A stretch of 64,000 nucleotides of DNA, taken from positions 1-64,000 of the forward strand of contig JAECUM010001836.1 in NCBI GenBank assembly GCA_016617855.1, in the 5' to 3' direction. Of the stretch, positions 24,332-34,770 are shown in pieces. Position numbers and translations under genes: made by a program. The notes beneath the pieces are model-generated. The model was not told the origin of the DNA. It was given only the letters and a program-made list of their open reading frames with translations, and did not search any database. Each line of letters begins with the position of its first letter. Within the stretch, counting starts at the first letter, position 1. Source of the DNA: Megalonaias nervosa (taxonomy: Eukaryota > Mollusca > Bivalvia > Unionida > Unionidae).

Positions 24332-25658
24332 TCAGATCCACTGTCAGCATCCTGATATTTTTGCATAGCTTCCATCCGACCGATGTTAGTTCGAGATACG
24401 TCTCTGTCAGCTAGCGCTGCAGCATCAGCAGCAAAGTTACATTCGATCGTTTGTTCTGGATACTGCTTTGAATTTATTCTGACAAATATTCGTCTTACAT
24501 CTGGACTATCAAATACAGAGTTGTTTTGAAGCTGACTTCCACGTCAGTTTTGTCGCTGAAAACAATATGTACATTCCTTGGCAACTGTTCACTCGGTGCA
24601 GTTGTTAGTCTCCATGTATTATTGTTTGAATTTGGAATTGCGTTTGATAAACATTGTTTTCTATAAAATGTATCTATTTTTGTAAATGCTGTTAGCGTCA
24701 TCTCAAGCTCTATTGATTTATCGATCGACGGAACGACACGTAGCATCCACAACGCTAATCGTGAAATTACAAACTGAGCATCATCACCACCACCTCGCAT
24801 CAGACAATCGTTTTGATTAGCTCGGTCAAGTAAAAGTGTGTGTTTTATACCACAAAATACCTCATTATAGTCTCTGCAAAATCCGAATATTGTGCTAAAT
24901 GGAAGCATCATAGTTATTTGATGTGAATTATCTGTAAATGTTCTTCGTTTAGCGTAACCTTCGTCGTATATTAGATTTTTAACAGTAGTATTATTAATAA
25001 TACGATTTGCTACTGCTAACATTGCGGTTCCATCAGCATCAGCAGTTGGTGCAGTAATTTCAAGAAAATTACAAGCTGCTATTAGAGAAGTCCTTGTTGC
25101 ATCTGCAGGTGGTGCATCAATTCCAAAATTGACAGCGTTTGCGATAAGAAAACCTATTATTATGTTTACTCTCTCACCAGCATTAGCCCCAGCAGCAAGT
25201 GCATTAAAATAAACAAACTCGCTTGAAACTGCATTTCCACCTTTAGTATCCTTTAACCACAGCATATTTATAGCAACACATCTCGAGTAATCGTCGCTGA
25301 AGGAAACTATATTAAGAATAATACTTGCAATTGGAAAGTGCATTGAAATATTTTCTACTGTTTGATTAGCTAGTTGATATCTATCGCTTCTAAATAGACT
25401 CCAACCGTTGTTAACAAGTGTCACTTGTGTACCAGCAGGTACATTTCCACCAGCTGCTCTTTTTACACTTTCTCGTACTTCAAGTGCGGCTTTATGTGGT
25501 AGAAGAAACACATCATCGTCTCTTATATTAAAAGTTCGTATTCCAGTTTTATTACGTTCGTTTGAATTTTCATCGAGATATTCAACATACTCAAATTCTG
25601 TTGTTGAGTAATCTGTTGGTATTTCCTCGGTCAGGTCAAGGTAATTTTTGAGAGACAT
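24328..25658 (-). pseudogene. Major capsid protein, double jelly-roll type, one frameshift
   Basis: From the ATG at 25658, 387 codons read openly (start MSLKNYLDLTEEIPTDYSTT). After a one-base frame change near 24535 the frame continues (QNNSVFDSPDVRRIFV, then NSKQYPEQ) to a stop at 24328-24330. Total about 443 codons, close to the family length. Position between the minor capsid and protease genes, and the terminal NNSVFD block, are typical of Polinton and adintovirus major capsid proteins, which form the hexon-like shell. The fold is inferred from family and context; I cannot model it. One frame break is little damage compared with pPolB. Confidence 0.86.
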
Positions 25659-25732
25659 TCTTTATCTGTTATTGTTACATAAAAATTGGAATGCCGCAAT
25701 ATCTGGTTGAGCAGGTCTAGTTTTAGTTACCA

Positions 25733-26089
25733 ATTTCTAATAAGTTCTTTGTCTGGCGGAGATAGCAGGTTTTTTTTGTCTTTTTTATCAGCGCCTTAGA
25801 AGTTTCTGGTGTTGGTGATATTTCAGAAATTGCTTGTTTTATATTCCTATCGCTTGGCGGACCACCCTTAATTTTATCAGCAATCTTCTGTCCAACGGCT
25901 GAACCTGCTAAAGAAGACGCTCCTGTTGCAATAGCTTTAGATGCTTTAGATGCGTCTAACGCGATAGGCGCATTTTTTTAATTTAATTTTTTTTTGTGCA
26001 ATTCCAGGTACATTTTCAATTATTTTAGAAAATATATATCCAAACAAACCTCCTACGATATTTCTGTGATAAATCTTTTGTTGTTTCAT
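25733..26089 (-). pseudogene. Small basic structural protein, one frameshift
   Basis: About 118 codons from ATG at 26089, with a frame change in an A/T homopolymer near 25980. The N-terminal part has a short hydrophobic stretch, GGLFGYIFSKIIENVPG. The second half is Ala/Ser-rich (ASKAIATGASSLAGSAVG) and ends Lys-rich. Small proteins of this sort sit between minor and major capsid genes in related elements and are thought to be minor virion or membrane-active components. I do not recognise a family. Confidence 0.5.
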
Positions 26090-26265
26090 TTTGTTATACA
26101 AAACTGTCTGATAAAAATGACTGTGGTCAGCATAGCTGACCAATCAGAGCTCACTGCGAGATCTGTTAACTGTGGTGAGTAGAGCTCACAGACCTCAAGT
26201 GCAGAAATATGTTACAATTTCGTTATTGCGATTTAGCTGCCGGCAGTATTGATCAGTCAGTGTCA

Positions 26266-26945
26266 TCAAGATAGGAGATATTTGATTTTCAAGATTATTT
26301 GTCTTGGATTTACTTGCATTAGCGATCCAGGTGGTACATCTGGACTGAAAGAATAAATAGTTTGACCTTTACTACCACGTGCCGTATACGACCTGCTGGC
26401 AATAAAGCAGTATATTAAAATCCAATTTACTTCCGTTACAATAACGGGTAACTCGCCATCGTATGAAACTGAAGCACTTTGTGATTCAGAACCGTATTGT
26501 TTTCGAGCAAATCCTAATCACTGCCCGATGCTATCTGTGGTACTGAAATCAACAATAAAACCGTTTTTCAAAGTGATTCTGGCACGCAGTATGTTATAGT
26601 TTGGAATGAGCTCATAATTATCTGATGTAGATTCAACCTTAGTTGTAATTAATAAGTGTATTGCCTTATTAAGATCTGTAACGTTATAATTGCCCTGTGG
26701 TATCTTGACAGAAACCCAATGCCAGCCAGCTGCTGAATTGATTGAAATGTGAAATCGTCATTTACGTTAAGTCTGATATTTGTCATAGCGTGCCAAGCAA
26801 TAGCTGAAACTAAACCTATTTCATATTGCGGTGGAGACATTTGCGACCCTGGGTCAAGTTCGATTGGTGGATTATAAATAACAGAGAAGTTTGCACTGTC
26901 CGCAATAGTCTGTGATGAGTTAAGCAGTAATGTAGTTGACAACAT
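26266..26945 (-). pseudogene. Minor capsid (penton-like, single jelly-roll) protein, broken
   Basis: From the ATG at 26945 the start has the block FSVIYNPPIELDPGSQ, then YEIGLVSAIAWHAMTNI, characteristic of Polinton minor capsid proteins that occupy the vertices. After frame changes near 26690 and 26650 and a stop near 26525, the C-terminal part shows KQYGSESQ, TEVNWILIYC and TIYSFSPDVPPGS, ending at 26266. Total about 226 codons. It lies directly upstream of the small basic and major capsid genes. A GCTAGC-centred motif lies 32 bp before its start. Confidence 0.78.
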
Positions 26946-26998
26946 TCCTATTTTATTTGATAGATAAAACTAAACTGCTAGCAGTTTGTGCTTTGCGG

Positions 26999-27932
26999 TT
27001 AGCGAATTAAATCACTATATAAAATATAATATTCGTCGGATGTCAAATAACCGTTTGATCTGAGATTATCTAAAATTTCAACAATTTCATTGTCAATTTC
27101 TGTTCTCGTATTCCCGGCTTCCTTTGATACTATTAATAAAATCGATCGGTCAACTATTTCAGCGGTCGAGTAATAGATCTTCAGACCATAGGCTATTTTC
27201 TTTTTACTCTTTCGTCATCAAGATTTTTAGCTAAAGTTTTCTAATAGCCCTGCTTTGTAATTAAAATGTTTTGTTTTACTTTTTATGTTATCAAGTATTA
27301 TATCATAAAATTCAGCAATAATACCTTCTCTATGCATATTAAAATAGTTTTGTGCGTCATTGTAATTAGTAAATTCTTTGAGCTTATCAAGAACCACTTC
27401 ATCATTTTTTCTCACAGTTCTTAGTTGTTCAATGTAGTTATCTATCTTATTATAACCCATTTTTTTACATCATCAACTATGATTTTGTTCTTGCCAAAAA
27501 ATTTCTCCTCAAAATCTCTTAACTCGGTAATATCTATTGGATTTGCAGCTTCTCTTGTTAATCTATTGATCGTTTCCTGCATCATGGCCACATATTCTTC
27601 ATTACCCTTAACCTGGTCTTCAAGTTTTGGTAATACTGCAGCTTGTGGTACAGCTGGATCTCCTATTCGCTCAATAATTTGTTCAGCAACTTTTATTTGC
27701 TCCTCTTCGAGGATAACTCGTATTCCTTTCTCTGATAACTTTTTAAGATCTTCCGGTGACACCGCAGAAATATCTGGCTGTTTGCCAAGTACTGCTTCAG
27801 TCACTGGCCTAAAAAGTCTGACACTTTCTTCTGCAGTCTGCTGTAGACCTTGACGTTCCTGCTCAACCTTCTTTTTGACTGCTCTGTGGTCGCGACAAAT
27901 TTCTTTAGAACCTCTATTGGTTTTGCGTCCAT
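26999..27932 (-). pseudogene. Coiled-coil-rich Polinton protein of unknown role, broken
   Basis: From the ATG at 27932 (MDAKPIEVLKKFVATT), reading with frame changes near 27850, 27455 and 27235 gives about 310 codons ending at 26999. The middle (27442-27804) is charged and helical, with ISAVSPEDLKKLSEKGIRVI then a QIKVAEQIIERIGDP heptad-like stretch. The C-terminal part keeps a coding look (NTRTEIDNEIVEILDNLRS). It lies between the packaging ATPase and minor capsid genes, so a structural or scaffolding role is plausible, but I recognise no family. The C-terminal 230 bp could be a separate gene. Confidence 0.6.
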
Positions 27933-28021
27933 TTTTTTCGTTTTATTTATTTTGTTAGACTAATTTTAGATTGTGGCCGTAAGATCAGTTTACCGTTAGA
28001 ACATACGATTTCGATCTCTTG

Positions 28022-28639
28022 CTAGCTTGTCAAATAAAAAGAGACTGTGCCAGCCATCACTACTAGCGTTAAGATAAAGTTCGGAAATTTATCCTTTAAT
28101 ACACCCACGCACTGTTCTCGGGCTATATTCTGCACGCCGATACAGTCTAGTCCGGCAAATATTATGAAGCAGCCAGTATTTCGCCTGATGAATCGATCAA
28201 TATTATAAAATCCTTGAGCAAGGTATATTGCATTACATTTTCTGTTGCGGGACAGGGAAAAATAAGGTTTTATCTTGTTCATTTCTACATTGCTGAGCGG
28301 AATGTCATCAAAGACAATTATTTTATGTTCGTCTGAATCTAGCTCGGCAATAGGAATTAAATCTTCTGGTTGTTTATGATAAACATATCGTCGCCTACGC
28401 CAGGTTCATTTTTTCGGCTTTTCGTTATATTCGTTAAGCAGTTCGTGCTTATCTTGATGTGGATTTATTGTGTAGATAAAATCTCGATCGTAGTTGAAGA
28501 GGTCGTTAAGTTATAGATTCATCAGAAGATTAGTTTTGCCCGATCCAGTTCGTCCTACTATCAGATAATGGCAGTCCGGTAGGTTGTGGTTATGCTCATG
28601 TTTGATTAATCGCTCAGTGTCAAAGTTGATTATGCTCAT
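28022..28639 (-). pseudogene. Genome-packaging ATPase (FtsK/HerA, A32-like), two lesions
   Basis: From the ATG at 28639 about 205 codons, the usual size. Walker A is YLIVGRTGSGKTN (near 28545-28580), Walker B is HKIIVFDDIP (near 28310-28345), followed by a conserved SRNRKCNAIYLAQGFYNI block (near 28190-28250). The enzyme would drive DNA into the capsid. A stop just after Walker A (near 28517) and another near 28410 break it. It is the first gene of the minus-strand capsid block and diverges from the fibre-like gene. Confidence 0.9.
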
Positions 28640-28734
28640 TCTATATCAGGTGTTCACAAAATTTTATCAGGCGGTCAAGGTTAAATTTTATCAGATGGTG
28701 AAAGTTAAATTTTATCTCGCAGTAAGAAATAAGA
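28640..28734. promoter_or_regulatory. Putative divergent promoter between ATPase and fibre genes
   Basis: A 95-bp gap holds three close copies of a motif resembling AAATTTTATCAGGCGGTCA (near 28659, 28684 and 28706). Read on the minus strand the first contains TAAAATTTTGTGAA, which also occurs twice before the intact gene at 32514. Placement between divergent starts and recurrence suggest a promoter element; no experiment supports it. Confidence 0.4.
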
Positions 28735-29419
28735 ATGAGCTATTACACAAAATTTGGTACATTAATTGACAGCTCAACCGACAAAACAGGAAATACGACC
28801 ACCACGGGTGGTGTAGATTTAACAAATTATATAACAAATCTGGGGATACAATGGCAGGCAATTTAAGTGTGTCAGGTCAGCGAGCGCTAGACCTTGAAAC
28901 AACATACCCACCAATCAACCCAGATAACTCACAAGCAGTAAACCTTGCCCAACTTAGTGTGGTCAGTAATGGTAAGTTATCTTTATCGGGTGGAAAGATG
29001 ACTGGAAATATCAATATGAGTAAAAATATTATTGTATATCTTGAAATTGAATACCCACTCTGTAACAGAAATAATTTACAGGCTGTAAGCTATACACAAC
29101 TTAGCTAAGTAGATAATTCTAAGTTGCCATTATCTGGTGGGACAATGACTAGAAATCCGGACATGGGATCGAACAAGATAACAACTACGGCAATTCCATC
29201 TGAGGTATTATATTTGACAAATAAAATTTATGTTGACGATATGATAGCAACAAATATTGCATCACGAGTAGCAAAATCCGGTGATGCTATGACGGGTATT
29301 TTAAGCATGGGCTCGAATAAAATAACAACAACTTATAATCCAGTCGCCGGATTTGATCTTATAAATAAATTGTACGTGGAAGCTGAGATAATTGCAGCAT
29401 CAGCGAGTGCAATTACTTC

Positions 29420-29484
<65 letters not shown>

Positions 29485-30600
29485 TTCGGATTTTTAACGT
29501 AGCTTTAAAAACTTTTTAGTCATATCGTTACGATGTCTGCATTGTGGCAGTTTATAATGATGTCTAGCAGTGGGGCATCATGCCGCAGACATGTAGTATG
29601 ATGTCCCACCCAGTTACATTATCCTGACACTAGGTCGACCAGTCCTAACACTAAAATCTTAATGCTGAGCGCCAAGCGAGGCAGCTGTTAGTACCATTTT
29701 CTAAAGTCTTTGGTATGGCTCGGCCGGGGATCAAACCCACGACCTCCCGCATCCAAGGCGGACGCTCTAACCACAAGGCCACCGAAGTGGTCAGTTTTCT
29801 GCAGATGCTAATTATCTTAAAAAAATCCGGTGATACTAGGACAGGTATGTTAAGCAGGGGTTCGAATAAAATAACTGCTTATAATCCAGTCGACGGATTT
29901 GATCTTACAAATAAATTTTATGTTGACGTTGAAATAAGTTCATCATCGGCAAGTACAATTACTTCTGCAGATGCCAATTATCTTAAAAATCCCATGGTAT
30001 AGTTACTGGCGCGATTGATATGGTCGCCAATAAAATAACTTCTCTACGCATGTACCTGTTTCTACATCCGATGTTACCAATAAAAAGTACGTGGATAATA
30101 TTACCAAATCAATTGCAGTTGGTGGCATTACAAAACGAGCTAAAAATAGTGTTGGTCACATTCCTCATCTCGCCGATCCTGTAAATAATCGTTGGGGTTT
30201 TGTTGCAACAGCATCAAACTATTTTCATGAAAATAAGCCAGAATATGCGTTTGCGTTTAAATGGCGAAAAGTGGACCACAAACGGAGAAACAAGTGATTT
30301 TTGGATCAAAATACAGTGTCCAGAGGTTGTAGCAATATGGAAATTTCGACTACGAGGTATAGGAGGTGATTTTTCTGGAGTAATTAGTAATTGTCAGTTA
30401 GAAGGATCGAATGATGATTCAACATGGATGCCATGTATACGCCACCAGGTGTTTTTATTACTACTCCTAAGCAATTTACACTTGATCCTGCAGCAACTAC
30501 AAACAAGTACTCGTATTTCTGGCTTTCTGTTTTTAGAGCTTCAGATTATTACCCAGGCTTGACGATGTTTCAAATATATACACTTGACGATTTAATGTAA
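28735..30600 (+). pseudogene. Fibre-like protein with phage tail-fibre repeats, SINE-interrupted
   Basis: Starts at ATG 28735 (MSYYTKFGTLIDSS) with a frame change near 28836. Six repeats of about 45-60 codons follow, each with a block such as LSGGKMTGNINM or KSGDAMTGILSMGSNKIT, then a DLxNKxYVD-type element. This is the pattern of phage tail-fibre shaft repeats, which trimerise. After a frame change near 30290, the C-terminal domain (IWKFRLRGIGGDF, then CQLEGSNDDSTWM) resembles F5/8 type C (discoidin) carbohydrate-binding modules and ends at 30598-30600. A receptor-binding fibre is a reasonable inference. Lesions include a stop near 29107, a SINE at 29423-29796 and a stop near 30001. The host of such a virus is not indicated. 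Confidence 0.72.
29423..29796 (-). mobile_element. tRNA-headed SINE, family A copy 3, inserted in fibre gene
   Basis: (GT)n tail at 29423-29483, conserved body, and an almost complete tRNA-like head with A and B boxes near 29720-29790. TTCTGC flanks it at 29417-29422 and 29797-29802, and the fibre coding pattern resumes straight after, so the pre-insertion site is recognisable. Confidence 0.9.
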
Positions 30601-30612
30601 TTATAATCTATA

Positions 30613-31918
30613 ATGTCTATTGATCCTCCATCGATCAGGGTCGCCAAAGAGTTTTACAGCGCTATACTAAACCCTAAAGTGCATATCGAAATAGCTGATG
30701 TTGATTCGCTAGATCCAGAGAGTACTGAGGAAGCAAGAGCGGTTAATATAATTGTTCGAATGAAAAAATTAACTTTACATTCGCCCGGTTTAACCGAGAA
30801 CAGCGACAATTTTGCTAGGGTTGCAGGAATGAGAGGCCCTCAAGTGAGATATGCGATCAGAGACTTTGATATAATTAGTAAATACTGTCCTGTAAGTGAC
30901 TGCGAAGAGAGGCGGTTAAGGTTGAAAAATATTTGATAAATACACTGCTCGAGCTAAATAAAGAAAATGTTTTGACTATTGATAAATCTAACCTTGTAAA
31001 AACAAAATCTCATGGCGGTAAGAGACCAGAGTAGGAGCGACTAAAGAAGATTCACGACGAGCTTGACAAACTAGCTGAAACAACGAAACATGAGTTTCTT
31101 AAAAATCGCATGCTCAAGGACATTTGCTAAACGTCTAGTATTTCGTGTACTCGGTATGGACTATTATGATAAAAAGACCCTGTTAGAAATAGTAGATAAT
31201 AGTACTGACACTAACCTGCTAACAACAGCATATTTAGTTCTGATAGACTCTCTCACCTGCAATATAGAAAGGTATGCTATAAATCACATTAATGCTGCAC
31301 TAAACGCAGTATCAGAAACTGAGTCTAGGATAGAGTTATATGATGATGCCTAACAAGACATATTTTGTCAAGAGCTTGATGATATAACAACTGTGAAACA
31401 TGTTGTTGACGAAGATTATAAAATACATAATAGTTCCCAAAAGATGCGTTGAAAAACTATACAGAAGAAGCTGGCAAGTTACTGAAAGAAGTAAAATACA
31501 AAAATATCAAAGAGCTGATTGCTGGGTACCTAAACCTACCCGCCATAGATATAGGGGAAGCTGATATTCTCAGTCTTTGAAGTTTTGGAACAGCATACAC
31601 AATTCTCAGGCAGCATCTGGTACTTAAAAATATTAAACTGGGTCAGTTATCTTATGTTGTTAGTTATATCGACGAAACAGAGGATATTTATCGTGATAGA
31701 GTAAATGATATGACTGAAATATAAACACATTTTGACCCTCCATTTTCATCCCCAGTTTTACCAGATATAAGGTATGATGATATCTCATCTGAAGTGTATA
31801 GGTACAGAGAGTTTCTTGCCGATCCTATCAATAAAAAAATTTAGTGCTCTGATCGATAAGGTTTCAGCTAAAAATACTTTTACTACGGCGATTGAAATAA
31901 TTGCAGAAACACTTTCAT
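30613..31918 (+). pseudogene. Unknown Polinton protein or proteins, heavily frameshifted
   Basis: Starts at ATG 30613, 12 bp after the fibre stop. Coding-like segments move between frames: 30613-30936 (MSIDPPSIRVAKEFYSAIL), about 30905-31110 (KVEKYLINTLLELNKENV), 31090-31353 (LLEIVDNSTDTNLLTTAYLV), about 31420-31580 (ELIAGYLNLPAIDIGEAD) and 31580-31918. Together they would encode about 430 residues, mostly helical and charged. It could be one gene or two. No family recognised. Confidence 0.5.
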
Positions 31919-31919
31919 A

Positions 31920-32063
31920 ATGACGAAAAAAGAAATAATAGACTTCAGTCATATTTCGTCAGTTCTCCAGGACAAAGATAGAGACGAGCTGATCAAATAC
32001 CACAAATATTACCATAAAAACTTTACTGTGTCAGACAAGCTAGATAATTTTATAGTAAAATAA
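31920..32063 (+). CDS. Unknown small Polinton protein, 47 aa
   Basis: ATG at 31920 overlaps the preceding stop as TAATG. The frame (MTKKEIIDFSHISSVLQDKD) is uninterrupted to TAA at 32061-32063. Basic, helical-looking, no motif. Tight coupling to the neighbour and codon texture support it, but it is short. Confidence 0.45.
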   Translation: MTKKEIIDFSHISSVLQDKDRDELIKYHKYYHKNFTVSDKLDNFIVK

Positions 32064-32096
32064 TAAGCGCGCTGAATTATATTCCTATGATGCTAA

Positions 32097-32412
32097 CAAC
32101 GACTGGAATTATTTCAGTACGGCGGGGGGGGGGGGGGGGGGGCGGGGGCATTAAATCCGTTAGTGTTAATAGTACCCGGCATAGGTATTGTTTTATCGGC
32201 GGTTAATAAAAAGATCGGGCCAAAATACGAGAACAAAAATATGTCTTTTAAAGTTAGCAATAGAGACTTATAATAAAATTCTTAATCAACTTCGAGCTTA
32301 TCTGCGTGGTGAGAAGTTTATAATGTTAGATCTTATACAGGAACTGCGAGTAAAAGATGATTTACTAGTAGATATGATACCGAACAGAGATAAGAAAAAC
32401 GATACTCAGTAA
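32097..32412 (+). pseudogene. Small membrane protein with internal G19 tract, frameshifted
   Basis: From ATG 32097 (MMLTTTGIISVRR) the frame runs into a 19-base G run (about 32124-32142), after which a different frame continues with a hydrophobic segment NPLVLIVPGIGIVLSAVNKK and a charged helical C-terminus (LIQELRVKDDLLVDMIPNRD) to a stop at 32410-32412. One transmembrane segment is likely. The G run would encode poly-Gly, and a length change in it alone would explain the frame break. Family unknown. Confidence 0.5.
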
Positions 32413-32439
32413 ATTTTGTATAAAATTGCTAGCGGTTTC

Positions 32440-32513
32440 ATTCAAAAATAAGGATAGTAAAAATTTTGTGTGAAAATAAGTATAGTAAAATTTTGTGTGA
32501 AATATAAAAAATA
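32440..32513 (+). promoter_or_regulatory. Putative promoter repeats before the 144-aa gene
   Basis: Two tandem copies of ATAGTAAAATTTTGTGTGAAA (about 32453-32475 and 32482-32502) end 12 bp before the next ATG. The core TAAAATTTTGTG also occurs inverted between the ATPase and fibre genes. Confidence 0.4.
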
Positions 32514-32948
32514 ATGGAAGATATTACAGTGGAAGATACCACGTTAAAGATGAAGAGAATTCGCTTCCGAGGTAAGCATATGACGATTGTGCTTGGCAAT
32601 AAAAAGTACAGCACGTATTTCAAAAATAGAAATAAAATAAAATTGTCTCTGATTCGCACAGAAAATTCAGATTATTTTAGTAAGTTTACCTGGGTCACAG
32701 ACGCACTTTCTGATGTTATCGATAATCTTTATGATCCAATATCTCAAAATAAATACACTAATATCACCGTGGATGATGAATTTGAAAAGTGTTATATCGA
32801 TAAATCCATAGTCTCACATGGAAATTTCATCAAAATGCTTGAACCTGGCTCCCTCATTAGTGCTAAGGTTAATCTGTACTTGTTCTGTCATGACGATGAA
32901 AGCTATATAACAGCAAAGCTGATATTTAAAAAATATCTCGACATGTGA
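32514..32948 (+). CDS. Unknown Polinton protein, 144 aa, intact
   Basis: An unbroken frame from ATG 32514 to a stop at 32946-32948, immediately before the right TIR. The N-terminus is acidic, then basic (KMKRIRFRGKHMTIVLGNKK), with alternating hydrophobic residues suggesting beta strands and an acidic C-terminal half. No known motif. It is the last gene of the plus-strand series and, with the 179-aa gene, one of two long frames without damage. Confidence 0.68.
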   Translation: MEDITVEDTTLKMKRIRFRGKHMTIVLGNKKYSTYFKNRNKIKLSLIRTENSDYFSKFTWVTDALSDVIDNLYDPISQNKYTNITVDDEFEKCYIDKSIVSHGNFIKMLEPGSLISAKVNLYLFCHDDESYITAKLIFKKYLDM

Positions 32949-32949
32949 C

Positions 32950-33489
32950 TGTATAAAAAAAATTGTTAAGAGCCGCCATTGTGAATAGGACGATCTTGAA
33001 TGATGTAAAATTTATGCGAGACCATCCTCAAAGCGTGTGTATGAATTATAATTTTTTAAAAATCTCAGCTAGTTATTAAAAGCGCATTAATAGCATCAGA
33101 CATGTGACATGTGGAAAATCTCAGCGAGTTATTAAACGCAGATTCGAATTTTGTGACAATGATAGATATAGTAGAGTGCAAGGCACAAACTGTTAGTAAT
33201 TTTGAGTGAAAATACACATTTAAAACGCTAGCGATTTCTAGTAAAACTCGCAGTAATAGAGTATAATGAGCTTTTATATGCCAACCCTATTTTGTATGAC
33301 GACGATGATGATTTAATAGTAGGTCCTTGATAAGTAATCAATAATGAAATCGACGCTGTTGCCTCAACAAAGTTGTTTTCGTATTTGTTTAGACTAACGG
33401 GGGGAGGGGGGCTTGGGAGGAGTTAATCATGATTTCGTCCTAATACAAAATAGTGGTTTGGCAGAGAAATCTCATTATAGCCTACTACT
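32950..33489. repeat. Polinton right terminal inverted repeat
   Basis: Inverted copy of 15354-15938, ending CTACTACT. The terminal 46 bp (33444-33489) recur inverted at 33252-33296, as on the left. It contains ACGCTAGCGATTTC at 33225-33238 and a G-rich tract at 33401-33419. Where the left copy has (TA)n, this one has about 90 bp of ordinary sequence. Confidence 0.93.
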
Positions 33490-33622
33490 TGCAAATGTAA
33501 TAAAAATTTCAGTCTAAAGTCTAAATGAAAGGTTGTAAATGTAATATAATTTTCAGTTGTCTGTAGCCTAAACGAAAGGTTGTTAATGTAATAAAATTTT
33601 AGTAGTCTGTAGTCTAAATGAA
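33490..33622. repeat. 47-bp tandem repeat, right of Polinton
   Basis: About three units with the GTCTAAATGAAAGGTTGTAA core, in the same orientation as at 15206-15353. This is the other half of the array split by the Polinton. Confidence 0.85.
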
Positions 33623-34466
33623 GAAAATATATTTGTTCAAGGTTATTCATGTTTGCGAAAACTTACAGAGATGTCTGAAAAACAGTACAGCCAAGAAATC
33701 ACCATTAGACCGTCTTCACAGCGTAACCTGTCAAACACATTACCGGGATTAATTTTAAAAACAAAAATAGACAATAAAACTTAGTAAATTTTAATTAAAT
33801 TTCAACAGAAAGAAAGCTTTGAAAATACTCTATACGGGTCTCATATGCCTCCAGAATGTTATGGCACTGAGATATTTGTGTATATCACGATTTAAAAAAG
33901 AAATTGAAATGAGGGATTTAGCTTTAACGTTTGCACACAGCTTAGCAATATTGTGTGGAAGTAATTGATAAATTCACAGCGCATTTACCACATGTAATAA
34001 ACTTATCGAATAAATCCAGGGTGTACCTAATGTTCCGTGGCCTATTATAATGAATGAAGATAAACCTGCCTCCGATGAGAGTTACGCATGCTTTTCAAAT
34101 GTTATCTTTAGAGTTTGCTCCGGAGAGCATGGCGAGATAGCTCGACTGATTTGGCCTGCCTGATTGATCTTTCGGTTTATTAGAGCTTGATTTATCCGCT
34201 AAACAGGTATAGAACAGTGAATGCGCTGTGCGTGATATACATGAACCTTGTTTGACTGGGCTCCTCAATCCATTCTCAAGCCGTTCTGCTCGACAACTTC
34301 TACTTTTCTCCGCTTGCAAATCATTAAGTGTCGAATGCAAGTAATACTAAACAAAGAAACTAGTATTACCGAGATGTTTGTTTTTCAGGTTGGAATTTCA
34401 TATTTGGCACATACTCAGCTTACTGCCAAAGAGATTAAGAATGTAAAATTACTCACTTGGTGCGTA
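33623..34466. other. Non-coding DNA, no gene seen
   Basis: Open frames on both strands around 34095-34493 overlap each other and show no domain. Nothing else recognised. Confidence 0.5.
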
Positions 34467-34469
34467 AAA

Positions 34470-34503
<34 letters not shown>

Positions 34504-34770
34504 TCTGGATTTGTAACGTCGCTTTAAAAAACTTTTCAGTCATATCGCTACGATGTCTGCAGTATGGCACTTTATAGTAATGTCTAGCACTGGGGCATCA
34601 TGTTCCACCCAGTCACATTATACTGACACCAGATCAACCAGTTCTAACACTAACCTCATAATGCTGAGCTCCCAGCGAAGCAGCGGTTAGTAACATTTTT
34701 ACAAGTCGTTGGTATGTCTCGGCCCGACATCCGAGGCAGACGCTATAACCACTAGGCCACCGGAGCGGTG
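34467..34770 (-). mobile_element. tRNA-headed SINE, family A copy 4
   Basis: (GT)n(GA)n tail at 34470-34502, then the family body with internal deletions and a decayed tRNA head lacking the B-box region. Most diverged of the four copies. Confidence 0.82.

Noticed and set aside
34095..34493. Overlapping 81-codon frames on both strands
   Set aside because: Neither has a motif; the plus frame ends in the GT tail of a SINE.
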